A DNA stretch of 64,000 nt from Leadbetterella sp964563435 (GCA_964563435.1 CAZLXI010000009.1:62001-126000); one strand, 5' to 3'; positions 16,204 to 25,367 are shown, counted from the first letter of the stretch. Translations and numbers: made by a program. Notes: generated by a model from the sequence alone, not told the origin.

Positions 16204-18525
16204 TTAATTCGCCATTTCCGAAATAAACTTGATCCGCATCAGCCTCAGCTCCTCTTCGGTTACCTCCTCCTCGTAATCTTCAAATTCTTTCAGGGCGCTC
16301 CGGATGTCATCGGAAGATGAGGTCATAAAGTACTCATAAATATCCTGTTGTTTCTCCTTGTCGATCACCTGATTGATATAGTAATCCAGATTCAGCTTGG
16401 TGCCGGAAAAGCAGATGCTTTCGATCTCTGTGATGATCTCCTCGCCCGACATCTCTTTGGCTTCGGCAATATCTTCCAGGTCGATCTTCCGGTCGATCTG
16501 CTGGATGATAAAGATCTTGGTCTTCGACTTATTTACCGTGGTTTTCACCATCAGGTCATGCGTGGTCTCGATCTCATTATCCTCCACGTATTTGTTGATC
16601 AGGTCAAGGAAAGGCTTACCGAATTTCTGTACTTTACCCATTCCCACGCCGTTCACCTGCGCCAGCTCATTAACATTGGAAGGGTAGGTGGTGGCCATTT
16701 CCTCCAGCGACGGGTCCTGGAATACCACGTACGGCGGTACATTCTTTTCTTTGGCTATTTTTTTTCGTAGTGACTTTAAAAGCTCGAGCAGGGCCTGGTC
16801 TGAAGCACCTGATCCGCCGGCGTTGCCCGGGCTCTGCTGCAGTTCATCTTCGCCGCTGCCTTCGGTCTCGTTCAGGTCATGATCCTCGTGGAAGGTGATG
16901 GTGTAAGGATCTTTCAGGTAATCTGTTCCTTTTTGCGACACTTTTACCACCCCGTAATTATCAATGTCCTTTTCGAGATAGCCAAAAACCATCAGCTGAC
17001 GAATAATCGACACCCATTTGTCTGAGGCGGAAAGACGGCCGTCGGCATTGATATCCGCTTTCGGCTTTTTGTTCACCACGATGGTGTCTTCGTCATCTTC
17101 CTCTTCTTCGTCTTCGAACTTGTCTTCCAGGTCAAAGTACTTCAGTCCTTTACCGAAATATTCCAGCTTGTTATGCTCGTAGCTCAGAATGGCCGGATTG
17201 TCTTTGGTATTGCCTGTAAGCACATCGGCAATGTGGTTGGCGGAAAAACGCTGTTCAGTTTTGAGGATGGTGCTGATCACCAGTTCCACTTCTTCTTTAC
17301 CTTTAAAGGTCCTGGTAGGTTTTTTGCAGTTATCGCAGAAGCCGCAGTCTTTATCCATATGCTCCCCGAAATAGGAGAGAAGTTGTCTTCTCCGGCAGAC
17401 CCCGAGTGATGAATAGGCCACCATTTCCATCAGGAGCGCTTTCGCATTATCCCTTTCGGTAACGTTCTTGTCCTTATTGAATTTCTCCAGCTTGGTAATA
17501 TCATCGAGCGCATAAAACATGAGGCAGGTACCGTCGAGCCCGTCTCTTCCGCCCCGGCCGGTTTCCTGGTAATAGCCTTCCAGCGACTTGGGGGCGTCGT
17601 AATGTACCACGAAGCGTACATCCGGCTTGTCGATTCCCATACCGAAGGCTATGGTAGCCACGACAATGTCGCAGTTCTCATTCAGGAAGGCGTCCTGGTT
17701 TTTCATCCGGATGTCAGAGTCCAGTCCGGCATGATAAGGCAGCGCCTTGAAGCCGTTGACATTCAGCAGCTCGGCGATCTCCTCTACCTTTTTACGGCTG
17801 AGGCAATACACGATTCCCGATTTTCCCTTGTTTTGCGAAACAAATTTGATCAGCTGCTTTTTGGCATTCTGTTTCGGACGTACCTCATAATAGAGGTTGG
17901 CCCGGTTAAAAGAGGTTTTGAAGATGACGGAATCATCCATGTTCAGGCTCTTTTTGATGTCGAGCTGAACCTTGGGTGTAGCCGTAGCCGTCAACGCTAT
18001 AATGGGGAGACTGTCGTCAATATTCTCTATGATGTCCTTGATCTTCCGGTATTCAGGCCTGAAGTCATGCCCCCATTCCGAGATACAATGGGCCTCATCT
18101 ACGGCTACAAAAGAGATTTGGGCTTTTTTCAGAAATTCCAGGTTATCTTCTTTGGTGAGCGATTCCGGTGCAATATACAGCAGTTTGCATACGCCGTTGA
18201 TCACATCATTCTTTACCCTGTTCATTTCTGATTTATTCAGGGTGCTGTTCAGAAACTGGGCGTTAACACCATAGGCGGCAAGCTGATCTACCTGGTTTTT
18301 CATCAGGGCGATCAGTGGCGATATGACGATGGCCGTTCCTCCGAGAACGGTGGCCGGAAGCTGGTAGCAAAGTGACTTTCCTGCCCCTGTAGGCATGATC
18401 ACAAAGGTATTCTTCCCGGAGACTACACTCCTGATAATTTTTTCCTGTTCTCCTCTAAAGTTATCGAAGCCAAAAATTTCCTTTAGGTTTTGCTTCAATC
18501 CTTGTTCTACTGATTCTGAAATCAT
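16204..18525 (-). CDS. recQ: RecQ-type ATP-dependent DNA helicase
   Basis: The 773-residue protein has Walker A (MPTGAGKSLCYQLP), the DEAH box in VDEAHCISEWGHDFRPEY, motif VI in YYQETGRGGRDG, the RQC zinc-binding cysteines (CRRRQLLSYFG followed by CGFCDNCKKP), a winged helix and an HRDC domain near residues 575-650. It unwinds DNA 3'-5' in recombinational repair. An acidic stretch (DKFEDEEEEDDEDT) separates RQC halves and a C-terminal extension of about 100 residues follows HRDC, as in other Bacteroidota RecQ proteins. It diverges from kdsD across an inverted-repeat promoter region. Confidence 0.94.
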   Translation of the reverse strand: MISESVEQGLKQNLKEIFGFDNFRGEQEKIIRSVVSGKNTFVIMPTGAGKSLCYQLPATVLGGTAIVISPLIALMKNQVDQLAAYGVNAQFLNSTLNKSEMNRVKNDVINGVCKLLYIAPESLTKEDNLEFLKKAQISFVAVDEAHCISEWGHDFRPEYRKIKDIIENIDDSLPIIALTATATPKVQLDIKKSLNMDDSVIFKTSFNRANLYYEVRPKQNAKKQLIKFVSQNKGKSGIVYCLSRKKVEEIAELLNVNGFKALPYHAGLDSDIRMKNQDAFLNENCDIVVATIAFGMGIDKPDVRFVVHYDAPKSLEGYYQETGRGGRDGLDGTCLMFYALDDITKLEKFNKDKNVTERDNAKALLMEMVAYSSLGVCRRRQLLSYFGEHMDKDCGFCDNCKKPTRTFKGKEEVELVISTILKTEQRFSANHIADVLTGNTKDNPAILSYEHNKLEYFGKGLKYFDLEDKFEDEEEEDDEDTIVVNKKPKADINADGRLSASDKWVSIIRQLMVFGYLEKDIDNYGVVKVSQKGTDYLKDPYTITFHEDHDLNETEGSGEDELQQSPGNAGGSGASDQALLELLKSLRKKIAKEKNVPPYVVFQDPSLEEMATTYPSNVNELAQVNGVGMGKVQKFGKPFLDLINKYVEDNEIETTHDLMVKTTVNKSKTKIFIIQQIDRKIDLEDIAEAKEMSGEEIITEIESICFSGTKLNLDYYINQVIDKEKQQDIYEYFMTSSSDDIRSALKEFEDYEEEVTEEELRLMRIKFISEMAN

Positions 18526-18588
18526 AAATAATATGACTTTTATTCGATATCTTCTGTTAAAGTATGGCTAATTTACTAAAAATTACTC

Positions 18589-18654
18589 TTCACAAATAAA
18601 TTCTCTGAAAAATATTATTTGTGAAAAGTTTTCGGATTTCTGAAGCTAATTTTG
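18589..18654. promoter_or_regulatory. Divergent recQ/kdsD control region
   Basis: An 11-bp inverted repeat, TTCACAAATAA (18589-18599) with TTATTTGTGAA (18615-18625), lies between the divergent genes. A -7 box TAATTTTG at 18647-18654 serves kdsD. The symmetric placement suggests a shared operator or paired upstream promoter elements. Confidence 0.5.
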
Positions 18655-18679
18655 TACCCCAAAATGAGCTCTGAAAAAA

Positions 18680-19654
18680 GTGGAGACGAAAGTAGAGAAA
18701 AATATAATTGATATCGCCAAAAAAGTTTTACTGGATGAATCGGAGGCTATTAAATCTTTGATAAATACAATTGACCCCGGTTTTGAGGAGGTAGTGAAAG
18801 CGATTCTGGCCTCTCGGGGGAAGGTGGTGCTGTCCGGTATCGGGAAAAGCGCCATCATTGCTCAGAAAATTACGGCCACTTTGAATTCCACGGGTCAGAA
18901 GGCTGTTTTCATGCATGCTACAGATGCCTTACACGGTGACCTGGGTATTATTGATGACGAAGATATCCTCCTGATCCTTTCCAAAAGCGGTAATACACCG
19001 GAGTTGAAAGTGCTGGTCCCCCTGATCCGGCGCCTGCCTAACCGGCTGATCGCCATGGTTTCCGATACAGGCTCTTTCCTGGCCAAAAATGCCGATCATG
19101 TGATGAATGCGCATGTAGATCAGGAAGCCTGTCCCATGAACCTGGCTCCCACCACCTCCACCACGGTATCGCTGGCGTTGGGCGATGCCCTGGCCATTTG
19201 CCTGCTGGAAGCCCGGGGCTTCAATAACCGGGATTTTGCCCGGTATCACCCGGGGGGAGCGCTCGGTAAAAAGCTTTATCTTAAAGTTTCCGACCTCTAT
19301 CCCCATAATGAGGTACCGGTAGTGGGCGAAGAAGCGACCATGGAAGAGGTAATCCTGGAAATGACCTCCAAACGGCTTGGCACCACGGCCGTTATTGACG
19401 GCGACCAGCGGCTTACCGGCATCATTACCGATGGTGACCTGCGGAGAAAATTAAAGGAAAAGAAAGATATTTTTACACTAAAAGCCATAGATTTGATGAG
19501 CAGAAACCCCAAAGTGATCTCAAAAGATGAGTTTGCCGTTAATGCGCTCAATAAAATGCAGCAGCTGAGCATCACGCAACTGGTGGTGGAAGACAGGGGC
19601 ACGGTACTGGGGTTTGTACATCTTCATGACCTGCTTCGGGAGGGTCTGGTTTAA
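18680..19654 (+). CDS. kdsD: Arabinose-5-phosphate isomerase (KpsF/GutQ family)
   Basis: The 324-residue protein has a SIS domain (about 35-170: GKVVLSGIGKSAIIAQKI, HGDLGIIDDEDILLILSKSG, PTTSTTVSLALGDALA) and two CBS domains at the C-terminus (TSKRLGTTAVIDGDQRLTGI; LSITQLVVEDRGTVLGF). It converts ribulose-5-phosphate to arabinose-5-phosphate for Kdo and lipopolysaccharide. The start must be non-ATG: an in-frame stop lies at 18665-18667 and the next ATG is inside the SIS domain, so GTG at 18680 is chosen, about 26 bp after the -7 box. nadB follows 11 nt later. Confidence 0.92.
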   Translation: METKVEKNIIDIAKKVLLDESEAIKSLINTIDPGFEEVVKAILASRGKVVLSGIGKSAIIAQKITATLNSTGQKAVFMHATDALHGDLGIIDDEDILLILSKSGNTPELKVLVPLIRRLPNRLIAMVSDTGSFLAKNADHVMNAHVDQEACPMNLAPTTSTTVSLALGDALAICLLEARGFNNRDFARYHPGGALGKKLYLKVSDLYPHNEVPVVGEEATMEEVILEMTSKRLGTTAVIDGDQRLTGIITDGDLRRKLKEKKDIFTLKAIDLMSRNPKVISKDEFAVNALNKMQQLSITQLVVEDRGTVLGFVHLHDLLREGLV

Positions 19655-19665
19655 AGATATAATGT

Positions 19666-21264
19666 ATGAGGAAAGTTGATTTTTTAGTGATTGGTTCCGG
19701 TATTGCCGGTCTGAGCTTTGCACTGAAGGCCGCCCAAAAGGGGAAAGTGCTGATCCTTACGAAAGTGAATGCGGATGAAACCAACACCAAATACGCGCAG
19801 GGCGGGATAGCCACGGTTTTTGATCCCGCCACCGACAGTTTTGAAAAACATATTCAGGACACGCTTATTGCCGGTGACGGTCTTTGCGACAAAGATATTG
19901 TGGAAATTGTGGTTTCCGAAGGCCCGGACCGGATCCGGGAGCTGATCGACTACGGTACCAATTTCGATAAGATGGAAACCGGCGAGTATAACCTTACCCG
20001 TGAAGGGGGGCACTCCGAAAACCGCATCCTCCATTATAAGGACATTACAGGATGGGAAATTGAAAGGGCGCTGCTTGCGCAGGTGGCTAAGCAGCCCAAC
20101 ATTGAAATACTGACCCACTATTTTGCCGTGGAAGTGATCACCCAACACCATCTGGGAGAGAAGTCTCACGGTAATGTGGAGAGCTACGGGGTGTATGCCC
20201 TGAATGTGAATACCCTGGAGGTGGAGACCATCCTTTCGAAAGTGACGGTGATGGCTTCCGGCGGGGCGGGCCAGATCTATTCGTCTACCACCAATCCCGT
20301 AATCGCCACGGGTGATGGCATTGCTATGGTCTACAGGGCGGGCGGTCAGGTGCGTGACATGGAGATGATCCAGTTTCACCCCACCTCGCTATATAACCCC
20401 GGAACTTTCCCCAGCTTCCTGATCACGGAGGCGGTAAGGGGCGAAGGCGGTGTCTTGCGGGACAAGGGCGGCCGGGAGTTTATGTATGATTACGACGAGC
20501 GCGGGTCGCTGGCGCCGCGGGATATTGTGGCCCGCTCCATTGACGCCGAAATGAAAAAGTCGGGGGAAGAGCATGTGTGGCTCGACATCACTCATAAGCC
20601 GAAGGAATTTATTCTTCAGCATTTTCCCAATATATATGAGAAATGCCTGAGCATAGGAGTGGATATTAGTAAAGACTATATCCCCGTGACCCCGGCGGCG
20701 CATTACCTCTGCGGGGGAGTATGGGTAGATGAGTTCGGCCGCACCTCCATCAGGAATCTTTATGCCTGCGGGGAATGTTCTTCCACCGGTTTGCACGGTG
20801 CCAACCGGCTGGCCTCCAATTCGCTGCTGGAAGCCGCCGTTTTTGCCAACCGAATTGCCATGAATGCCCTGGAGGTGATTGACTCACTGGACTATGAAAA
20901 TAAGGTTCCGGACTGGAACGAGTTCGGAGCGGTGCAGTCGAACGAAGAGATCCTCGTTTCCCATAACACGCGGGAGCTGCAGAAAATGATGTCAGATTAC
21001 GTAGGGATCGTCCGCTCGGATTTCAGGCTGGACCGTGCCGAGACCCGTATGCGGATGCTGAAAGAAGAAACCGAAGAGTTTTACCGGAAAACCAAGCTTT
21101 CCGTGAAGCTCTGTGAGCTGAGAAACCTGATCCTATGCGCCCAGATGGTCATCCTGTCGGCTAAAAAACGAAAAGAATCGCGCGGGCTGCATTATAATAC
21201 GGATTACCCTTATAAGTTAGGTGGAAAACCTGAGAATACGGTGCTGCATAGGAAGGGCGAATAG
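19666..21264 (+). CDS. nadB: L-aspartate oxidase
   Basis: The 532-residue flavoprotein starts with the FAD motif VIGSGIAGLSFALKAA. It also has KYAQGGIATV, FHPTSLYNPG, ITEAVRGEGG, CGGVWVDEFGRTS, CGECSSTGLHGANRLASNSL and a C-terminal fumarate-reductase-type helical domain. It oxidises L-aspartate to iminoaspartate in NAD biosynthesis. The R-x-Q/E type active-site segments are intact. It is closely spaced with kdsD and ends 3 nt before the hairpin-3 region. Confidence 0.95.
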   Translation: MRKVDFLVIGSGIAGLSFALKAAQKGKVLILTKVNADETNTKYAQGGIATVFDPATDSFEKHIQDTLIAGDGLCDKDIVEIVVSEGPDRIRELIDYGTNFDKMETGEYNLTREGGHSENRILHYKDITGWEIERALLAQVAKQPNIEILTHYFAVEVITQHHLGEKSHGNVESYGVYALNVNTLEVETILSKVTVMASGGAGQIYSSTTNPVIATGDGIAMVYRAGGQVRDMEMIQFHPTSLYNPGTFPSFLITEAVRGEGGVLRDKGGREFMYDYDERGSLAPRDIVARSIDAEMKKSGEEHVWLDITHKPKEFILQHFPNIYEKCLSIGVDISKDYIPVTPAAHYLCGGVWVDEFGRTSIRNLYACGECSSTGLHGANRLASNSLLEAAVFANRIAMNALEVIDSLDYENKVPDWNEFGAVQSNEEILVSHNTRELQKMMSDYVGIVRSDFRLDRAETRMRMLKEETEEFYRKTKLSVKLCELRNLILCAQMVILSAKKRKESRGLHYNTDYPYKLGGKPENTVLHRKGE

Positions 21265-21266
21265 AC

Positions 21267-21402
21267 GGCTTTGCCTCTCTTTTCTGAACCATATAAGACA
21301 TATTAGTCATATGAGTGAGCCATATAAGAAGCAAAAAAAAAGACTTATATGTAAGCTTATATGACTAATATGTCTTATATGGTTCAGAAAAAAGGCGAAG
21401 CC
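21267..21402. repeat. ATATAAG-type long hairpin, copy 3
   Basis: A perfect 32-bp stem (21281-21312 with 21359-21390) is enclosed by a 10-bp outer stem with one G-U pair (21267-21276 with 21393-21402). An inner 8-bp stem (21321-21328 with 21344-21351) continues into the loop. The words CATATAAG and CATATTAG alternate in the arms and the TGAACC/GGTTCA boundary is the same as in copies 1 and 2. It follows nadB directly. Confidence 0.9.
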
Positions 21403-21494
21403 TAATACCCACATTTTAAAAAAAATTAACAAATATTTCATTCATGTTTCAGGAATTATCCTGAACTTTGTGAGCGTTTTTGGATAAATTAATT

Positions 21495-21719
21495 ATGGAT
21501 AAGCTCAAATACTTATTGGAAAGTAATCTTTTCGGGGTTTGTACCAGGATAGGTCAAAAACTGAATTTCTCTGCTTCTACGATCAGAAAATATTTTATCT
21601 ACGCTTCATTTTTTACGTTGGGTTCCCCCGTAATTATCTACCTTATACTGGCTTTTTGGATGGAAGTGCGTAAAACCATCCGTAACAGCAACCATCCTAG
21701 CGTTTGGGAGCTGGAATAG
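21495..21719 (+). CDS. Small PspC-domain membrane protein
   Basis: The 74-residue protein has the PspC layout: FGVCTRIGQKLNFSASTIRK, then a hydrophobic segment ending GSPVIIYLILAFWME. PspC-type proteins sit in the inner membrane and take part in envelope-stress sensing. I use the ATG at 21495; a TTG at 21480 in frame is possible. A near-consensus -7 (GAACTTTG) is upstream at about 21463-21470. It stands alone between nadB and nuoD. Confidence 0.75.
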   Translation: MDKLKYLLESNLFGVCTRIGQKLNFSASTIRKYFIYASFFTLGSPVIIYLILAFWMEVRKTIRNSNHPSVWELE

Positions 21720-21918
21720 GCAGCACTTCTCCTGTACGGGATCAGGCAGACACCTGAAAAGTATACAAACGGCTGTGTTTCTTTCAGAGTTCTTCTTTCG
21801 TATCTGTCAATATGCTTCTTCGCCTTCAGGACCTTGTGGCGTTTTTAAGCAGTCTCCGGATAACCTCAGATCCTTTTAGGTAGTCTCTTATATATCTTAT
21901 ATGCTTGCAGGTTTTGGT

Positions 21919-23133
21919 TTACCGGTCCACTTCTCCCATCACCAGGTCAAGCGAACCAATAATAGCGATCAGGTCTGCTATCAGGATACCTTTGGAAATG
22001 GCCGGCAACACAGACAGGTTATGGAAAGAGCAGGCACGGCATTTTACCCGTACCGGGATATCACTCCTGCCGTCGGTCCGGAAAAAGAAGCCTAATTCCC
22101 CTTTCGGATTTTCCGCCCGCACATAGAAATCGGTTTCCTTCGGCCGGATCTTTTTGGGCACATAGGCCTGGGGGTCAAAATCGAGTGTACGTTTATGTTT
22201 TTTGGTAAGTTTTTCGAGGCATTGGTCGATGATGCGGAGAGACTCATGGCATTCCAGCAGACGCACATAATTCCTGTCCCAGCAGTCGCCGGTAGTGCCC
22301 ATTTTTCCCTGTCCTACCGGGATATCGAACTCGATCTCGGGGTAAACGGAATAGGCATCGGTTTTCCGGAGGTCATATTTCAGCCCCGATGCCCGCAAAA
22401 CAGGGCCGGTGCAACCGTAGTTAATGGCGAGGTCAAGGGGCAGGACACCCACGTTGGCCGTACGGTTGATAAAGATATGATTATCAATAATGATCTGTTC
22501 CAGTTCGGCCAGCTTGGGACGAACGTAAGCTGAAAATTCCCGGCACTTTTCTTCAAATCCCACAGGAAGATCATAGAAAAGACCGCCGATCCAGATATAA
22601 TTATAAAGCAATCTTCCGCCGGATACCCATTCCAGCATGCGAAGGAGAGTTTCACGGTCGCGAAACAGCCATAAAAAGGGGGTCTGGGCACCGATATCGA
22701 TGGCGTAGGTTCCTATGGCAATAAAATGGGAAGCCAGCCGGTTTAGCTCGGCCACCAGCACCCGGATGTATTCGATACGCTTAGGGAGAGTGCCCTCGAT
22801 GCCCAGCATCTTTTCCACCCCCATGGCATAGGCATGTTCGGAGTTCATGGAAGCCAGGTAGTCGAGCCGGTCTACGTAAGGAATGACCTGGTTGAAAGGC
22901 ATAGATTCGGCATGCTTTTCGAAGCAGCGGTGAAGATAGCCCACGTGTGGCACCACTTCACGGATCAGCTCACCGTCTGAGACCACCTCCAGGCGCAGTA
23001 CACCGTGGGTAGACGGATGCTGAGGACCGAGGTTGAGGATCATCTCCTCTTCGGCCAGATCTTCGTCTTTAAATTTCAGCGGTTCGGAATCCGTTAAATA
23101 TTCAGTCCTATATTTGTATTGAACTTTCTGCAT
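21919..23133 (-). CDS. nuoD: NADH-quinone oxidoreductase subunit D
   Basis: The 404-residue protein has the 49-kDa subunit signatures LNLGPQHPSTHGVLRLEVV, GYLHRCFEKHAE, YLASMNSEHAYAMGVEKML and the C-terminal SLDLVMGEVDR. It helps form the quinone site of complex I. No other nuo gene is next to it in the window, which is unusual because nuoD normally lies between nuoC and nuoE. A TAAATTTG box ends only 5 nt before the ATG, so the mRNA may be leaderless or translation may start further in. Confidence 0.95.
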   Translation of the reverse strand: MQKVQYKYRTEYLTDSEPLKFKDEDLAEEEMILNLGPQHPSTHGVLRLEVVSDGELIREVVPHVGYLHRCFEKHAESMPFNQVIPYVDRLDYLASMNSEHAYAMGVEKMLGIEGTLPKRIEYIRVLVAELNRLASHFIAIGTYAIDIGAQTPFLWLFRDRETLLRMLEWVSGGRLLYNYIWIGGLFYDLPVGFEEKCREFSAYVRPKLAELEQIIIDNHIFINRTANVGVLPLDLAINYGCTGPVLRASGLKYDLRKTDAYSVYPEIEFDIPVGQGKMGTTGDCWDRNYVRLLECHESLRIIDQCLEKLTKKHKRTLDFDPQAYVPKKIRPKETDFYVRAENPKGELGFFFRTDGRSDIPVRVKCRACSFHNLSVLPAISKGILIADLIAIIGSLDLVMGEVDR

Positions 23134-23138
23134 TACCG

Positions 23139-23146
23139 CAAATTTA
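23139..23146 (-). promoter_or_regulatory. -7 promoter element just before nuoD
   Basis: On the minus strand this reads TAAATTTG, an exact TAnnTTTG match, with 5 nt between it and the nuoD ATG. The transcript would start at or near the start codon. Confidence 0.45.
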
Positions 23147-23164
23147 CTGTAATCATAACTTTAA

Positions 23165-23728
23165 ATGCACGAAATAGAGCCTTTTTATAATTGGAGCCGC
23201 TATTATCTTCCATACGAAGATAAGAAGAGTCCGTTTTACAGGAAAGAGATCTCTGCAACCTACGAAAATGCGGTTTATGGCTACGTTATTCATCCCGATT
23301 GGGACTTTATCGGTTCGGAAACGCTGTATGTAAAACTTTTAATGGTAAATTACCCCCTGAAATATGCGGTGATTGAGTTGATGGGGGAATGGAACGATAC
23401 CCTGCATAATGATATCATGTACCTGAAACGGGGGGTGATAGACCGTTTGCTGAAGAACGGGATCCGGCAGTTTATCCTGGTCGGCGAAAACCTGTTCCAG
23501 TTTCATGGCGGAGACAGTGATTATTATGAGGAGTGGTTTGAGGATGTGGAAGACGGCTGGATCGCCCTTCTGAACCTGCGTAAATTTGTGATGGAGGAGA
23601 TCGAAAAATATAAGCTGGATTATTATATGCATTTCGGTGGTACCCTGCAGATGGAAAACTGGAGGACGCTTAAGCCGGACGTGTTTTTTTCACTGGTTTC
23701 TACACTGATCCGGCGGCGGCTGGCCTGA
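23165..23728 (+). CDS. Conserved Bacteroidota hypothetical protein
   Basis: The 187-residue protein has no signal peptide or membrane helix. It is rich in aromatic and acidic residues (FYNWSRYYLPYEDKKSPFYR, GGDSDYYEEWFEDVEDGW). I recognise the type as a conserved cytoplasmic protein of Cytophagales but know no function. It is divergent from nuoD, with 31 bp between the two start codons, and is followed 16 nt later by cysE, so it probably heads an operon with cysE, the methyltransferase and perhaps gltX. Confidence 0.7.
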   Translation: MHEIEPFYNWSRYYLPYEDKKSPFYRKEISATYENAVYGYVIHPDWDFIGSETLYVKLLMVNYPLKYAVIELMGEWNDTLHNDIMYLKRGVIDRLLKNGIRQFILVGENLFQFHGGDSDYYEEWFEDVEDGWIALLNLRKFVMEEIEKYKLDYYMHFGGTLQMENWRTLKPDVFFSLVSTLIRRRLA

Positions 23729-23744
23729 AACTGAACCGAAAGAT

Positions 23745-24557
23745 ATGAAGAAAGAATTTATAGACTATTTGTTTGAAAAGCACCAAAATGTACCGGATAT
23801 GCCGCCCTCAAAGACCATTACAGGCTGGGCGTTGAAAGTGTTTAACCTGCTCTTTCCCGAGCGAAGTAAGGATTTTTTCAGGAGTGTGGACGAGGTGGAA
23901 GGCGAATTCTGGAACATCGGGAATGAACTAAAGTCTATCCTCAATGCTACTGCCGAATGCAGGAATTGCGGTGCGGAAGAGAAAGCAGAACGATTGGTGA
24001 AAGAAATACCGGAACTATACCGCCTGCTTTCTTCCGACCTCGAATCCATTCTGAACGGTGATCCTGCCGCCCGCTCTAAATTTGAGATCATACGGGTATA
24101 TCCGGGTTTTTTTGCGATCTTTTTTTACCGGCTGGCGCATATTCTGCACGGGCTGGAGATCAGCTATATCCCCCGCATATTGACCGAATATGCCCATTCC
24201 CGGACCGGGATAGATATCCACCCCGGCGCCCGGATCGGCGAACATTTTTATATTGACCACGGTACGGGCGTGGTGATCGGGGAGACCACCGAGATCGGTA
24301 GTAATGTGAAGATCTACCAGGGAGTAACGCTGGGGGCTTTGTTTGTGGAAAAATATATGGCCCATACCAAGCGGCATCCCACGGTGGAGGATAACGTGAT
24401 CATCTATGCCGGGGCCACGCTCCTGGGCGGGAAGACCGTCATAGGGAAAAACAGTGTTATCGGCGGAAATGTGTGGTTGACCCGGAGTGTTCCGCCCAAT
24501 TCCACGGTGTACCATAAGCCGGAAATCCAGGTGATCAATAACGAAACCAGTATCTGA
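23745..24557 (+). CDS. cysE: Serine O-acetyltransferase
   Basis: The 270-residue protein has the N-terminal helical domain and a left-handed beta-helix of hexapeptide repeats with the active-site segments GIDIHPGARIGEHFYIDHGTG, VVIGETTEIGSNVKIYQGVT and PTVEDNVIIYAGATLLGG. It makes O-acetylserine for cysteine synthesis. The length matches the long EpsC-like form. The methyltransferase begins one base after the stop. Confidence 0.93.
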   Translation: MKKEFIDYLFEKHQNVPDMPPSKTITGWALKVFNLLFPERSKDFFRSVDEVEGEFWNIGNELKSILNATAECRNCGAEEKAERLVKEIPELYRLLSSDLESILNGDPAARSKFEIIRVYPGFFAIFFYRLAHILHGLEISYIPRILTEYAHSRTGIDIHPGARIGEHFYIDHGTGVVIGETTEIGSNVKIYQGVTLGALFVEKYMAHTKRHPTVEDNVIIYAGATLLGGKTVIGKNSVIGGNVWLTRSVPPNSTVYHKPEIQVINNETSI

Positions 24558-24558
24558 A

Positions 24559-25329
24559 GTGCTTATCAATTACCAGGAATACCAGGCCATGTTTGAGGTC
24601 GAAGACCGCATGTGGTGGTATAAAACCCTGCACGACAGGGTCATTGAAGAAATAAAATCCTATTCTGCAGATTACAGGGACCTGAGCGTGCTGGATGCGG
24701 GCTGCGGCACGGGCGGTCTGCTGACCCGCCTCCGGGCAGAAGGAATCAACGCCATTGAAGGTTTCGATTATAATGAGCATGCGGTAGAATTTTCGAAAAG
24801 CCGGGGACTGCCGGTAAGCCGGAAAGACATTACCGGTTTTGATTATCCCCCGGAGTCTTTTGATGTGATCATCACGGACGATGTGTTGTACCAGTTCCAT
24901 GACCCGCAACTTCTGGGAGCCCTGGGCTGCATTTACCGGGCCCTGAAACCCGGTGGGATCTTTATCACCAATAATAATGCTTTTTCCGTTTTCGGCGGCA
25001 TTCATGATATTGCAGTGGGAAGTAAACGGCGGTTCGTCAAAGCCGATTTTGACCGTTTCCTGGTGGGTTTTCCCGGCTTCCTGATCGTGAAAGCCACTTA
25101 CTGGTCGCTGCTGCTCTCGCCCCTGATCCTGGGAGTGAGGCTGCTTCAGAAGCTTCAGCTGAAGCTGGGGTGGGTTAAGGCAGAGGAGGTACGGTCTGAT
25201 GTATCCCTGCCTTCCGAAGGAGTAAACAGCTTCCTTTACCGGGTTTGTACGCTGGAAAGAAGCCTGTTAAAGCGTTCTCCTTTCGGTAGCTCTCTTTTTT
25301 TAGTCATCCGGAAAAGCGATCTATCGTAA
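24559..25329 (+). CDS. Class I SAM-dependent methyltransferase
   Basis: The 256-residue protein has the SAM motif I SVLDAGCGTGGLLTRLRAEG and acidic loop IEGFDYNEHAVEFSK, then FDVIITDDVLYQFHD and GGIFITNNNAFSV. The N-terminal YQEYQAMFEVEDRMWWYKTL is typical of glycan- or lipid-associated methyltransferases, so the GTG at 24559 is preferred over the ATG at 24589, which would cut this motif. Hydrophobic stretches near the C-terminus hint at membrane association. The substrate is unknown. Confidence 0.83.
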   Translation: MLINYQEYQAMFEVEDRMWWYKTLHDRVIEEIKSYSADYRDLSVLDAGCGTGGLLTRLRAEGINAIEGFDYNEHAVEFSKSRGLPVSRKDITGFDYPPESFDVIITDDVLYQFHDPQLLGALGCIYRALKPGGIFITNNNAFSVFGGIHDIAVGSKRRFVKADFDRFLVGFPGFLIVKATYWSLLLSPLILGVRLLQKLQLKLGWVKAEEVRSDVSLPSEGVNSFLYRVCTLERSLLKRSPFGSSLFLVIRKSDLS

Positions 25330-25336
25330 TAAGCCT

Positions 25337-25344
25337 TAATTTTG
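25337..25344 (+). promoter_or_regulatory. -7 promoter element of gltX
   Basis: TAATTTTG, an exact TAnnTTTG match, 23 bp before the gltX ATG. Confidence 0.5.
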
Positions 25345-25367
25345 CGGTTTGTTTGAAAAATTGATTT

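Noticed and set aside
17602..18231. 209-aa plus-strand ORF
   Set aside because: Shadow of recQ.
19684..20379. 231-aa minus-strand ORF
   Set aside because: Shadow of nadB, with antisense-type composition.
21885..21905. TATATCTTATATG stretch before nuoD as a fourth ATATAAG hairpin
   Set aside because: Only one degenerate arm; no partner arm, so not a hairpin.
23156..23163. TAACTTTA as -7 box of the hypothetical gene at 23165
   Set aside because: It ends 1 nt before the ATG and lacks the final G, so it cannot place a start site properly.
24015..24569. 184-aa minus-strand ORF
   Set aside because: Shadow of cysE; no promoter or family.
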